A stretch of 64,000 nucleotides of DNA, taken from Methanomassiliicoccus sp. (GTDB lineage: Archaea > Thermoplasmatota > Thermoplasmata > Methanomassiliicoccales > Methanomassiliicoccaceae). The notes under the pieces are model-generated. The model was not told the DNA's origin. It did not search any database and was given only the letters and a program-made list of their open reading frames with translations. Every line of letters begins with the position of its first letter. The stretch's first letter is position 1. Where the stretch lies: contig JAEILR010000020.1 of the NCBI GenBank assembly GCA_016109435.1, forward strand, positions 248,001 to 312,000. The letters are read 5' to 3'. The position numbers were made by a program, and so were the translations under genes. Shown here piece after piece: positions 1 to 7,137 of the stretch.

Positions 1-489
1 GATCTTGATGGACGGGTGCTCGTGCCCCATCACCAGCGGGCGGTCGGCGCAGGGCAGGTGACCATGGACGAACGTTATCCCGTCGGCTCGATACTGCCCC
101 ACCACCGGCACCTGCAGCGGGGAAACGATGTTCTCCAGGTAATTATCGTGGTTGCCCTTGACCAGGACCACGTCCACCCGGTCCGACACGCTGTCCAGCA
201 CCGAGCGGACGTCCCTCATCTCCTGCCCCAGGTTGCGGCTGAACTCGTGCTTCAGGTCCCCGAGCACGACCAGCCGGTCCGGCTCGTAGCGATCGATGAG
301 GCGGGACAGGGATTCCTTCACCGTCCTGGTCTGCACCCGGGGGATGTGTATCCCTTCGGCCTCCAGCGCGGACTCGTAGCCGATGTGGAGGTCGGCGACC
401 ACCACCGTCCTCTCCTCCGGCAGGTGAAGACAGAGATCAGAGGATATTACCACGCCCTCCATCACCTCGATCTCGTCCGTTCCGACCAC
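1..489 (-). CDS. Archaeal SbcD/Mre11-related metallophosphoesterase (partial, 3' end outside window)
   Basis: The reverse strand reads through the window edge with a calcineurin-like phosphoesterase core. In order it shows ADLHIGYE (D-x-H), LGDLKHEF (GDxxH), KGNHDNYLEN (GNHD), FVHGH and GHEHPSIKI, which supply the usual two-metal ligands. This matches the archaeal SbcD/Mre11-related phosphoesterase family (MJ0037-like), whose substrate is unknown. The upstream in-frame stop is near 538. The first plausible start is GTG at 489, giving VVGTDEIEV, and a later in-frame ATG is also possible. It is divergent from the exonuclease gene at 603. The C-terminus lies before base 1, so full length cannot be judged. 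Confidence 0.85.
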   Translation of the reverse strand, partial: MVGTDEIEVMEGVVISSDLCLHLPEERTVVVADLHIGYESALEAEGIHIPRVQTRTVKESLSRLIDRYEPDRLVVLGDLKHEFSRNLGQEMRDVRSVLDSVSDRVDVVLVKGNHDNYLENIVSPLQVPVVGQYRADGITFVHGHLPCADRPLVMGHEHPSIKI

Positions 490-602
490 GTCCCGCCCGT
501 CTGGGCATCGTTTCCAACCGGGGAACGCTATTTCAACTTATTCCCGGGTCTTCGTTGACCCTCCCGAAAGATGTATGAACCCGAGCGGGCCTAGGCCGCG
601 CC

Positions 603-1379
603 GTGATACGCCGGACGTTCCAGATCCTGCCCTCGATCGGAGGCGGCAAGGAGAGGAACCTGTGGAAGAGCGGAGTGGGGGACTGGGACGAGTTCCGCGG
701 GCAGGCCAAGGTCAAGGGCATATCTCTGGAACGTAAGAACGGCCTGGACCTCGCCCTTGACCGGGCGGACACCTTCCTCGAGCGTGGCCGCACCGACTAT
801 TTCTGCAAGATACTGCCCACGGTGGAGCACTGGCGGCTTTACGATCGGTTCCGCGCTGACACCGCCTTCCTGGACATCGAGACCGACGGCCGCTCCTCAT
901 ACGCCAACATCACCGTGGTGGGCATCCATCGGAACGGGGAGAGCACCGCCCTGGTCCGGGGGCAGGACCTGACCGCCGCCGCGCTGAAGCAGGCGCTGGA
1001 CGGAGCGAAGATGCTCGTGACCTTCAACGGCTCCTCCTTCGACCTCCCCATTTTGGAATATCATTATCCCCTGTCGGTGCCCCGGGTCCCCCATTTCGAC
1101 CTTCGGCACGCATGCCGCAGGGTGGGACTAGAGGGCGGGCTGAAGTCGATAGAGAAGCAGATGGGGATGTGCCGGGCAAGGGAGGTCGAGTACGTCACCG
1201 GAGAGGAGGCGGTCTACCTGTGGAGAGCTTGGGAGAGGTCGGGGAGCAAGAACGCCCTGAAGCTTCTGAAGAGGTACAACGAAGAGGATACCGTCAATCT
1301 CCTGCCGATAGCAGAGCATGTATACGAAACGCTCAAGAACCGCATCGTGAATGGCAAAAGCGTGAGGGATGGCAGGTGA
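603..1379 (+). CDS. RNase H-like (YprB-type) 3'-5' exonuclease domain protein
   Basis: 258 aa. The fold is a DnaQ-like/RNase H-like exonuclease: FLDIETDG supplies the first acidic pair, VTFNGSSFDLPIL the second motif, HFDLRHACR the third and RYNEEDTVNLLPI the last acidic residue. This is the arrangement of the YprB ribonuclease-like family (PF13482). The N-terminal 80 residues have no recognised motif. The stop overlaps the GTG start of the RecJ-like nuclease (GTGA), so the two are probably co-translated and may act together in nucleic-acid processing. The substrate cannot be told from sequence. Confidence 0.85.
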   Translation: MIRRTFQILPSIGGGKERNLWKSGVGDWDEFRGQAKVKGISLERKNGLDLALDRADTFLERGRTDYFCKILPTVEHWRLYDRFRADTAFLDIETDGRSSYANITVVGIHRNGESTALVRGQDLTAAALKQALDGAKMLVTFNGSSFDLPILEYHYPLSVPRVPHFDLRHACRRVGLEGGLKSIEKQMGMCRAREVEYVTGEEAVYLWRAWERSGSKNALKLLKRYNEEDTVNLLPIAEHVYETLKNRIVNGKSVRDGR

Positions 1380-2941
1380 CCCAGGTTCGCGATGTTAATG
1401 GCTTCGAGCGGTCGGCGGCAGCGGCCGCGGAGATCCTGGGTAAGAGCGCCTCGGTCCTGGTGATCGGCCACATCGACGCCGACGGCATCACCGCCACCTC
1501 CATCGCGGCGATGGCCCTCGACCGTAAGGGGATCGAGCGCTCCGTCCGATTCGTGAAGAAGCTGGACCAGGCAGAGATAGACCTCGCCGCGGCGTCCCCG
1601 GCGGAGAGGCTGTGGTTCGTTGACCTCGGGAGCGGGGCGCTGTCCCGCCTCGATCCCATGAGATGCGTGGTCAGCGATCACCACCGCATCGATCCCGCTG
1701 TCGAAGCCCCGTCGTGGAGGGGGCATGTCAACCCCCATCTGCACGGGATCGACGGGTCCTCGGAGGTCTCCGGGGCCGGGGTCACCTACCTGGTGGCTAA
1801 AATGATGGACGCCGCCAATGCCGACCTCTCGCCGCTGGCGGTGGTCGGCGCGATCGGCGATCTCCAGGATTCCGCGGAGAATCGCTTGTCGGGGTACAAC
1901 CGGACCATACTAGACGATGCGACCTCTCTCGACCTGGTCGCCGCGGAGAAGGACGTTCGGCTGTTCGGCCGCCAGACCCGGCCGGTGCATTCGCTGCTGC
2001 AGTACTCCAGGGAGCCGGAGCTACTCCCGTTCATCGCCGGCGGTCCCCGCGGCGAGGAGACGGACGAGGAGAGCGATGACGATAAGTCGGCATGCATCGG
2101 CTTCCTCGAGGACCTGGGCATCGAGCCAAGGCAGGGTGACGGCTTCCGGACCTGGTCCCAGCTGGACCGCGAGGAGAAGAAACGGATCGTCAGCGCCCTG
2201 GCCAACCGCATCGTGGACTCGGGGAAGGGGCTGTCCCTGGTCCGCCGCCTCATAGGAGAGGTGTACACCCTTTCCCCTAACCTCCCGGGCGCGCCCCCAG
2301 GGTGGTCCGATGGTGTCGAGGCCGCCCGTTCCGGGGACGGCAACGGCAACACCTGGAAACCGAGCGGGAAAGCGCTGCTGGATGCCAAGGAGTTCGCCAC
2401 CCTGCTCAACGCCTGCGGCCGCCATGACCGCCCGGAGGTGGGAATGGTGGTGTGCATGGGGGACAGGGGGACGGCTCTCGACACCGCCCTGCTGCAGCAG
2501 GACGATCACCGCCGGAAGCTGAGGGAGGCCATCGAGCTGGTGAGGAACGATCCGGCGCACCGGGCGAGCACCACTACTCCGGGAGGTTATCCCCTCGCCT
2601 CGGTACGTTACTTCCACGGTGGGGACCGCATCGAGGAAACGATCGTGGGCATTGTGGCCGGCATTCTGCTGGGATCGCCCGAGGCCCCCGCCGACAGACC
2701 GATCATCGCCTTCGCCCAGGCGGGCGACGGCAGCTGCACCCTCAAGGTTTCCGGCAGGGGGACCAGGGACATGACCCGCGCGGGCCTGGACCTTTCCGCG
2801 GCCATGCGCACCGCCTCCGAGGCCGTGGGAGGCTCGGGCGGGGGGCACAACATCGCCGCGGGGGCCTCCGTCCCCGAAGGGAAGGAGGAGGAGTTCCTCC
2901 GCACGATCGACCGCATCATCGGTTCGCAGATCAGCCCATGA
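1376..2941 (+). CDS. Archaeal RecJ-like DHH single-strand nuclease (GAN-type)
   Basis: 521 aa from GTG at 1376, which overlaps the preceding stop and follows a gggatgg Shine-Dalgarno-like stretch. The open frame extends further upstream, but that part only shadows the exonuclease gene. DHH-family motifs are HIDADGI (residues about 31-37), WFVDLGSG, VVSDHHRID and VVGAIGDLQD. The C-terminal DHHA1 domain shows SGGGHNIAAG. Family members hydrolyse single-stranded DNA or RNA with Mn/Mg, and the archaeal GAN subgroup binds the GINS replication complex. A low-complexity acidic stretch (EETDEESDDDK) lies mid-protein. The 3' end overlaps convergent argF by 11 bp. Confidence 0.88.
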   Translation: MTQVRDVNGFERSAAAAAEILGKSASVLVIGHIDADGITATSIAAMALDRKGIERSVRFVKKLDQAEIDLAAASPAERLWFVDLGSGALSRLDPMRCVVSDHHRIDPAVEAPSWRGHVNPHLHGIDGSSEVSGAGVTYLVAKMMDAANADLSPLAVVGAIGDLQDSAENRLSGYNRTILDDATSLDLVAAEKDVRLFGRQTRPVHSLLQYSREPELLPFIAGGPRGEETDEESDDDKSACIGFLEDLGIEPRQGDGFRTWSQLDREEKKRIVSALANRIVDSGKGLSLVRRLIGEVYTLSPNLPGAPPGWSDGVEAARSGDGNGNTWKPSGKALLDAKEFATLLNACGRHDRPEVGMVVCMGDRGTALDTALLQQDDHRRKLREAIELVRNDPAHRASTTTPGGYPLASVRYFHGGDRIEETIVGIVAGILLGSPEAPADRPIIAFAQAGDGSCTLKVSGRGTRDMTRAGLDLSAAMRTASEAVGGSGGGHNIAAGASVPEGKEEEFLRTIDRIIGSQISP

Positions 2942-3842
2942 CCTTGATCAGGATGGCCTTCTGGGCGTGCATCCTGTTCTCCGCCTGATCGAAGACCACG
3001 CTCTGCGGGCCGTCGATGACCCCGGCAGTGACCTCGAACCCGCGGTGGGCCGGGAGGCAGTGCATGAAGATGCAGTCGCTCTTGGCCAGGGCCATCAGCT
3101 CTCCGTTGACCTGGTATGGAATGAGCACGCTCTCCTTGTGCCGGGCCTCGGCCTCCTCGCCCATGGACACCCAGGTGTCAGTGTAGATGATGTCCGCTCC
3201 CGCGGCCGCTTCCGCCGGGTCCATGACCACCTCGCTGATGCAGTCGTTCTCGAAGGCGATGGAGGCCGCCTTGATCAGCAGCTCGGGGTCCGGCCGGTAC
3301 TCCGGCGGGGTGGCGGCGACGAAGTCCATGCCCACCAGGGCCGCGCCGAGGGCCAGGGAGTTGCACACGTTGTTACCGTCCCCGATGTACGCTAGCCTCA
3401 GGCCAACGAACCTGCCCTTCTTCTCCAGTATCGTCAGCAGGTCGGCCATGACCTGGCAGGGGTGCTCACAATCGTCCAGGGCGTTGATCACCGGCACCGA
3501 TGAGTTGCGGGCCAGCTCCATAACGTTGTCATGGCTGAACGCCCGGTACACCATGCCGTCGACGAAACGGCTGAGCACCTTGGCGGTATCGGCCACCGTT
3601 TCCCCCCGGCCCAGCTGGGAGTCCCGTTGGTTGAGGTACACGGTGTGTCCTCCCAGCTGCTTCATCCCCACCTCGAAGGACACCCTGGTGCGGGTGCTCG
3701 ACTTCTCGAAGATCATTCCCAGGGTCCTGCCCTTCAGCTGCTGACCGCTCTTGTCGTTCCCCTGCTTGAGCTCCAGGGCCGAGCTGAGGATGTCATCGAT
3801 ATCCTCACGTAGGTCCAGCACTGAGATGACGTCCCTCTTCAT
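2931..3842 (-). CDS. argF: Ornithine carbamoyltransferase
   Basis: About 303 aa. It transfers the carbamoyl group from carbamoyl phosphate to ornithine to give citrulline in arginine synthesis. The carbamoyl-phosphate site SSTRTR, the HPCQ motif (DDCEHPCQVMAD) and the ornithine-site HCLPAHRG are all present. The open frame has an upstream GTG at 3872. ATG at 3842 (MKRDVIS) is preferred because a TATA-like cataatgg at about 3880 places the transcript start just upstream of it and family members begin near there. It is monocistronic, with no other arginine genes alongside. Confidence 0.93.
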   Translation of the reverse strand: MKRDVISVLDLREDIDDILSSALELKQGNDKSGQQLKGRTLGMIFEKSSTRTRVSFEVGMKQLGGHTVYLNQRDSQLGRGETVADTAKVLSRFVDGMVYRAFSHDNVMELARNSSVPVINALDDCEHPCQVMADLLTILEKKGRFVGLRLAYIGDGNNVCNSLALGAALVGMDFVAATPPEYRPDPELLIKAASIAFENDCISEVVMDPAEAAAGADIIYTDTWVSMGEEAEARHKESVLIPYQVNGELMALAKSDCIFMHCLPAHRGFEVTAGVIDGPQSVVFDQAENRMHAQKAILIKVMG

Positions 3843-3945
3843 GATATCAGGGTGAAGAGAAGGGTTACCCACTTAACCATTATGTAACGCCCTGAACAAC
3901 CTGACCAGGATTGTGTCCTGAAGTGGTCTCATCGGAACGAGATGT

Positions 3946-4356
3946 TCAATAGACCCGCCTTTCCCGGCCGTCGGGATCGTACAGGAAGACCCAGACGACC
4001 GGGGACCTGGCCCCATGATCATAGGCCATGTCCAGTATCTCGTCCCCCACCTGGGCCACGAGCCGCTCATCGATGAGGTATCCAGGATAGTGCAGCACCA
4101 CGAAACCGTTCGCCAGGAGATCGGCAAGGTATGCGTGGTACCACCGGCCGTCGTTCCAGTCGAGCCACGGCTCCACGTACTCGGTCCAAACGACCCCCTG
4201 GTCGAAACGAACCTCCAAACGAACGCTGACCGGGAACTCTCCCACACCCACACGACGGACCAACGCGCCCATGTCCAGAAGGATGTCCGCCCGGAGCTCG
4301 GCGGCCTTGTCCACCGTGGCGGGGGCCTCCGTGGTCGGTACCATCGCGCGCTGCAT
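3946..4356 (-). CDS. Conserved-looking hypothetical protein
   Basis: About 136 aa from ATG at 4356; an upstream TTG at 4386 is possible. The protein is soluble, acidic and rich in aromatic residues (PWLDWNDGRWYHAYLADLL and a C-terminal DGRERRVY). I recognise no family. Balanced amino-acid composition and a complete frame favour a real gene over the overlapping shorter minus-strand frame. A TTGATATA element about 25 nt upstream of the ATG would fit a leaderless transcript. It lies between argF and tRNA-His. Function unknown. Confidence 0.6.
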   Translation of the reverse strand: MQRAMVPTTEAPATVDKAAELRADILLDMGALVRRVGVGEFPVSVRLEVRFDQGVVWTEYVEPWLDWNDGRWYHAYLADLLANGFVVLHYPGYLIDERLVAQVGDEILDMAYDHGARSPVVWVFLYDPDGRERRVY

Positions 4357-4430
4357 GAATCTGGTTGTGAGCGGACGGTATATCAATCACGTCCCGGCCG
4401 CTGGGCAGGCCGGCTTATGGCGAAGAAAGA

Positions 4431-4438
4431 TTTAATTA
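4431..4438 (+). promoter_or_regulatory. TATA box for tRNA-His
   Basis: TTTAATTA centred about 32 nt before the tRNA 5' end, preceded by the purine-rich BRE-like gaaaga. Spacing fits an archaeal promoter with a start a few nucleotides upstream of the mature tRNA. Confidence 0.65.
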
Positions 4439-4466
4439 GAGTAAGGTATTGGGGATTTGCCGCTAT

Positions 4467-4540
4467 GGCCGGGTTGGGGTAGCCTGGCATCCTGTGGGAT
4501 TGTGGATCCCTAGACTCGAGTTCAAATCTCGGACCCGGCC
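4467..4540 (+). tRNA. tRNA-His (anticodon GTG)
   Basis: A cloverleaf can be folded by hand. The acceptor GCCGGGT (4468-4474) pairs with ACCCGGC (4533-4539). The anticodon stem carries GGGA/TCCC with loop TTGTGGA and anticodon GTG at 4502-4504. The T arm is TCGAG-TTCAAAT-CTCGG. The histidine identity elements are both encoded: an extra G at -1 (4467) opposite discriminator C73 (4540). There is no intron. A T-rich tract (ctcttttg) follows as a likely terminator. Confidence 0.93.
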
Positions 4541-4609
4541 CCCTCTTTTGATAATTAGTGAACAGCGCTCCCGGACGGTCCGCGGTGCGCCTTTTCGGAC
4601 GACCTGCTC

Positions 4610-5827
4610 TCAGGTCTCAGCCTCTTCCAGGACAACGAACTCCTTCTCGATGAACGCCAGGTCCTTGGGCTCCAGCGTCTGGGGGTCTATGGGGACGATG
4701 AACCGGGAGCTGGAGACCACGACCGCGTCATGGACCGCGTATACTAGCCGCAGGACCTTGTCCAGCTGGTTCTCCGATATGAGATGATCGATGCCGTCGA
4801 GCAGGATTACCGACCTCGGACCCTTCTGCAGGAAATCGACCATGGTGTTCTGGATGATGGTGAGCGAGGCGGGGTCCAATCGGTCCTGACCGGGCTGACC
4901 GGAGAGCCACATCACCTGAGCCTCGATCTTGCCGTACCTCTCCCTGACCTGGTCAGGATGGACCCGGGTGATCAGCAGCCCCCTGTTCCCGGCCTGGACC
5001 TCTGAGGCGAACAGGCGGTAGGCCTCGTCGGCCCGCTTGCTCTTGACAAGGTCACAGTGGCCGCGGTCGAACTTGGTCGGAGGCGCCTTGGGCCTCCCGG
5101 CCGGCCGGTGCAGCGGCTTCAGGGGCGCGGACTCGAACGGCTCGTAGGATAGTACGGCATAGGCGAAGATCACCCCCGACCCGGCCATGGCGATCGGCAG
5201 CAGGGGCGGGATGCTCAGGGCGGTGAAGTAGAGGAACGAATCCAGGAACGTGACCATGAGGGGCAGCAGCACCGCCACGGTGACCATGGTGCAGTACTTG
5301 TCGACCTTGGGGTCCTTGAGCTGGGCGCAGAACCTGGTCAGGTAGTAGACCGGGATAGAGCACAATATCACGAGCAAGAAGGCCCACACCAGCATCCAGA
5401 CCGAGGGGGACCACCAGTATCCGAACTCCCCCTTGGTGAACTCCACCGGAAGGAGCATGGCGGTGACCGCTAAGGAAATAGATAGGAGAATGAAGACCTT
5501 CTTCCTCCTTGCCGGCCAAGCTCCCTGGGCCTCATACGGCAGGAACATGGCCAGATACATGAAGGAAGTGAAGGTGATGATCCACGTGACCAGCCCGACG
5601 CGGCCGAAGATGGACGCCTGCCCGTCGCTCCTGGCGATGAACAGCAAGAACAGCGAGGCCATGCAGATGGCGGTGATGCACATGGAGGAAACGTACACTT
5701 GAGATATCTTCAGATAGGGGTTCTTCCACAGGACGAACACTCCCAGTGAGAGACAGATGACCGCGGCGAACATCGCCAGCAATGAGGGGATCAGTGCGCC
5801 TTCCAGCATGTTCCAGGTGCAAAACAT
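4610..5827 (-). CDS. Multi-pass membrane protein with C-terminal DUF835 domain
   Basis: About 405 aa from ATG at 5827 (ATG at 5809 also possible). The N-terminal half has about seven hydrophobic helices, in the style of the membrane sensor regions of archaeal histidine kinases, and ends near residue 230. After a Pro/Lys-rich linker the C-terminal 170 residues resemble DUF835: GLLITRVHPDQVRERYG, VMWLSG, then ILLDGIDHLISENQLDKVLRLVYAVHD and VVVSSSRFIVPID. DUF835 resembles an ATPase-like output module without a clear P-loop and is found mainly in Methanomicrobia and Thermoplasmata. The likely role is membrane sensing or signalling, but this is inference. It stands alone, facing tRNA-His. Confidence 0.75.
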   Translation of the reverse strand: MFCTWNMLEGALIPSLLAMFAAVICLSLGVFVLWKNPYLKISQVYVSSMCITAICMASLFLLFIARSDGQASIFGRVGLVTWIITFTSFMYLAMFLPYEAQGAWPARRKKVFILLSISLAVTAMLLPVEFTKGEFGYWWSPSVWMLVWAFLLVILCSIPVYYLTRFCAQLKDPKVDKYCTMVTVAVLLPLMVTFLDSFLYFTALSIPPLLPIAMAGSGVIFAYAVLSYEPFESAPLKPLHRPAGRPKAPPTKFDRGHCDLVKSKRADEAYRLFASEVQAGNRGLLITRVHPDQVRERYGKIEAQVMWLSGQPGQDRLDPASLTIIQNTMVDFLQKGPRSVILLDGIDHLISENQLDKVLRLVYAVHDAVVVSSSRFIVPIDPQTLEPKDLAFIEKEFVVLEEAET

Positions 5828-5885
5828 TGGATGACTACAAATAATAACCGACCTGGTTATGGCAATTGATGCCCGGCCGCCGTGG

Positions 5886-7013
5886 TCACACCCAGTCGGT
5901 GTCCCCGAGCATGATGTGGGCCCGCAGCCCCCTGCCGGTGAGCCGGTTGATGAGGTCAGTGGTGCCGCCCCTCTCAAGGGCGATGACCTTCATCTCCTGG
6001 TTGCCGGTCATCCGGACCTGGGAGAGGAAGCCGGCCTCGGCGAGGTGCTTACCGTACGGATGCGCTTCCGGCAGGCAGCAGAGCACTGTCTCGATCTCCA
6101 TCCCCTTGGCCATGGAGATGCAGTCCAGGAGCAGCAGGGGAATGGCGTCAGGGGCGGCGGGATCGGCCAAAGCGTCGACGATGTTGAGGAATCGCGATCC
6201 GTCCTTGACCTCCTCCCGGTGGACCATGTAGCCTACCAGCCTGCCGTTGTCGCGGGCGGTGCGGACGATGAAGTCCCCGCCCCGATGATCGCCGTACCTC
6301 CAGGTGAGGAAACCGCTGTCGCGGACGATCATCATGTCGAAGGCCTCGCTGGCCTTGGCATACAGGTTGTCGAACTCCTCCCCCATCTCCCTCTCCCTTC
6401 CGAGGGTTATGCCCCCGCCCACGTCCACTCTCGGCCCCAGTGGCCTCTTGAGCATGATGTAGGTGGAGTATCCGATCCGCTTGATGGGGCCGAAGCGGAC
6501 CTTCTTGAAGAACTGCTCCTCATCGATGATGTAGCGGTGCTGGAGCATGGTGATCCCCAGGTCGTGGAACCCCTGCTTCCCCAGGCTGAGGCGGTATGAC
6601 GCCTGGTTGGGGAACCCGAAGTCCAGTCGGACATCGTGCTGGTCCTTCATGGCATTGCGGCAGACCATGGTGCGGCCGATCAGCCCGGCCCCCCGGAACG
6701 CTGGGTCGGTGCACAGGTCGACGCCTTGGGACGCCACCACCGTGCGATCGCCCACCTTCATGCGGACCGGGATGGACGCCGAGTGGGAGATGACCGCTCC
6801 GTCGATCTCGGCGACGCATACCAGGTGGAACCCCAGGGGGTTGGACAGGAACTTCCATCGCCAATGGTCCAGAGGGGAAACGCTGACATCAGTGGCCGGC
6901 CAGCCCATGTTCTTCTCCAGGAAGGGGACTATGCGCTCCTCATCTCCCTTCTCATAGGGCCGGACCCCTGGTTCGGATGGCAGTTCCGGTCTGACATATG
7001 GCGACGTGCTCAC
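5886..7013 (-). CDS. GNAT-family N-acetyltransferase
   Basis: 375 aa from GTG at 7013, preceded by aaaggg. The acetyl-CoA-binding signature lies in DPAFRGAGLIGRTM (residues about 103-116), after the beta-4 strand VASQGVDLC. The length and a second acyltransferase-like C-terminal region (GYMVHREEV, then a repeat of the beta-sheet pattern) suggest a double-domain GNAT of the kind that aminoacylates or acetylates peptides or cell-wall precursors. The substrate is not predictable. Adjacent genes give no pathway context. Confidence 0.8.
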   Translation of the reverse strand: MSTSPYVRPELPSEPGVRPYEKGDEERIVPFLEKNMGWPATDVSVSPLDHWRWKFLSNPLGFHLVCVAEIDGAVISHSASIPVRMKVGDRTVVASQGVDLCTDPAFRGAGLIGRTMVCRNAMKDQHDVRLDFGFPNQASYRLSLGKQGFHDLGITMLQHRYIIDEEQFFKKVRFGPIKRIGYSTYIMLKRPLGPRVDVGGGITLGREREMGEEFDNLYAKASEAFDMMIVRDSGFLTWRYGDHRGGDFIVRTARDNGRLVGYMVHREEVKDGSRFLNIVDALADPAAPDAIPLLLLDCISMAKGMEIETVLCCLPEAHPYGKHLAEAGFLSQVRMTGNQEMKVIALERGGTTDLINRLTGRGLRAHIMLGDTDWV

Positions 7014-7106
7014 CCCTTTAACGCCCCTTGCTGTCCATGATGTTGGAACATAATAACCTTATGCCCAGGCGCCTCATCCCGAAACCCGGGACGGCCTCCG
7101 CAAGGA

Positions 7107-7114
7107 ATTATATC
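7107..7114 (+). promoter_or_regulatory. TATA box of rtcB (leaderless start)
   Basis: AATTATAT centred about 27 nt upstream of the GTG at 7138, so transcription would begin at or next to the start codon. This supports the GTG over the ATG nine bases later. Confidence 0.55.
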
Positions 7115-7137
7115 ATGGGCGCACATAGTCCGCCCCG

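Noticed and set aside
16-558. 180-codon plus-strand ORF at the window start
   Set aside because: It is the antisense shadow of the metallophosphoesterase, whose motifs are clear on the minus strand.
1112-1375. N-terminal extension of the RecJ-like gene
   Set aside because: This part overlaps the exonuclease gene in another frame and has low-complexity, unconserved-looking content; GTG 1376 with a ribosome site is the better start.
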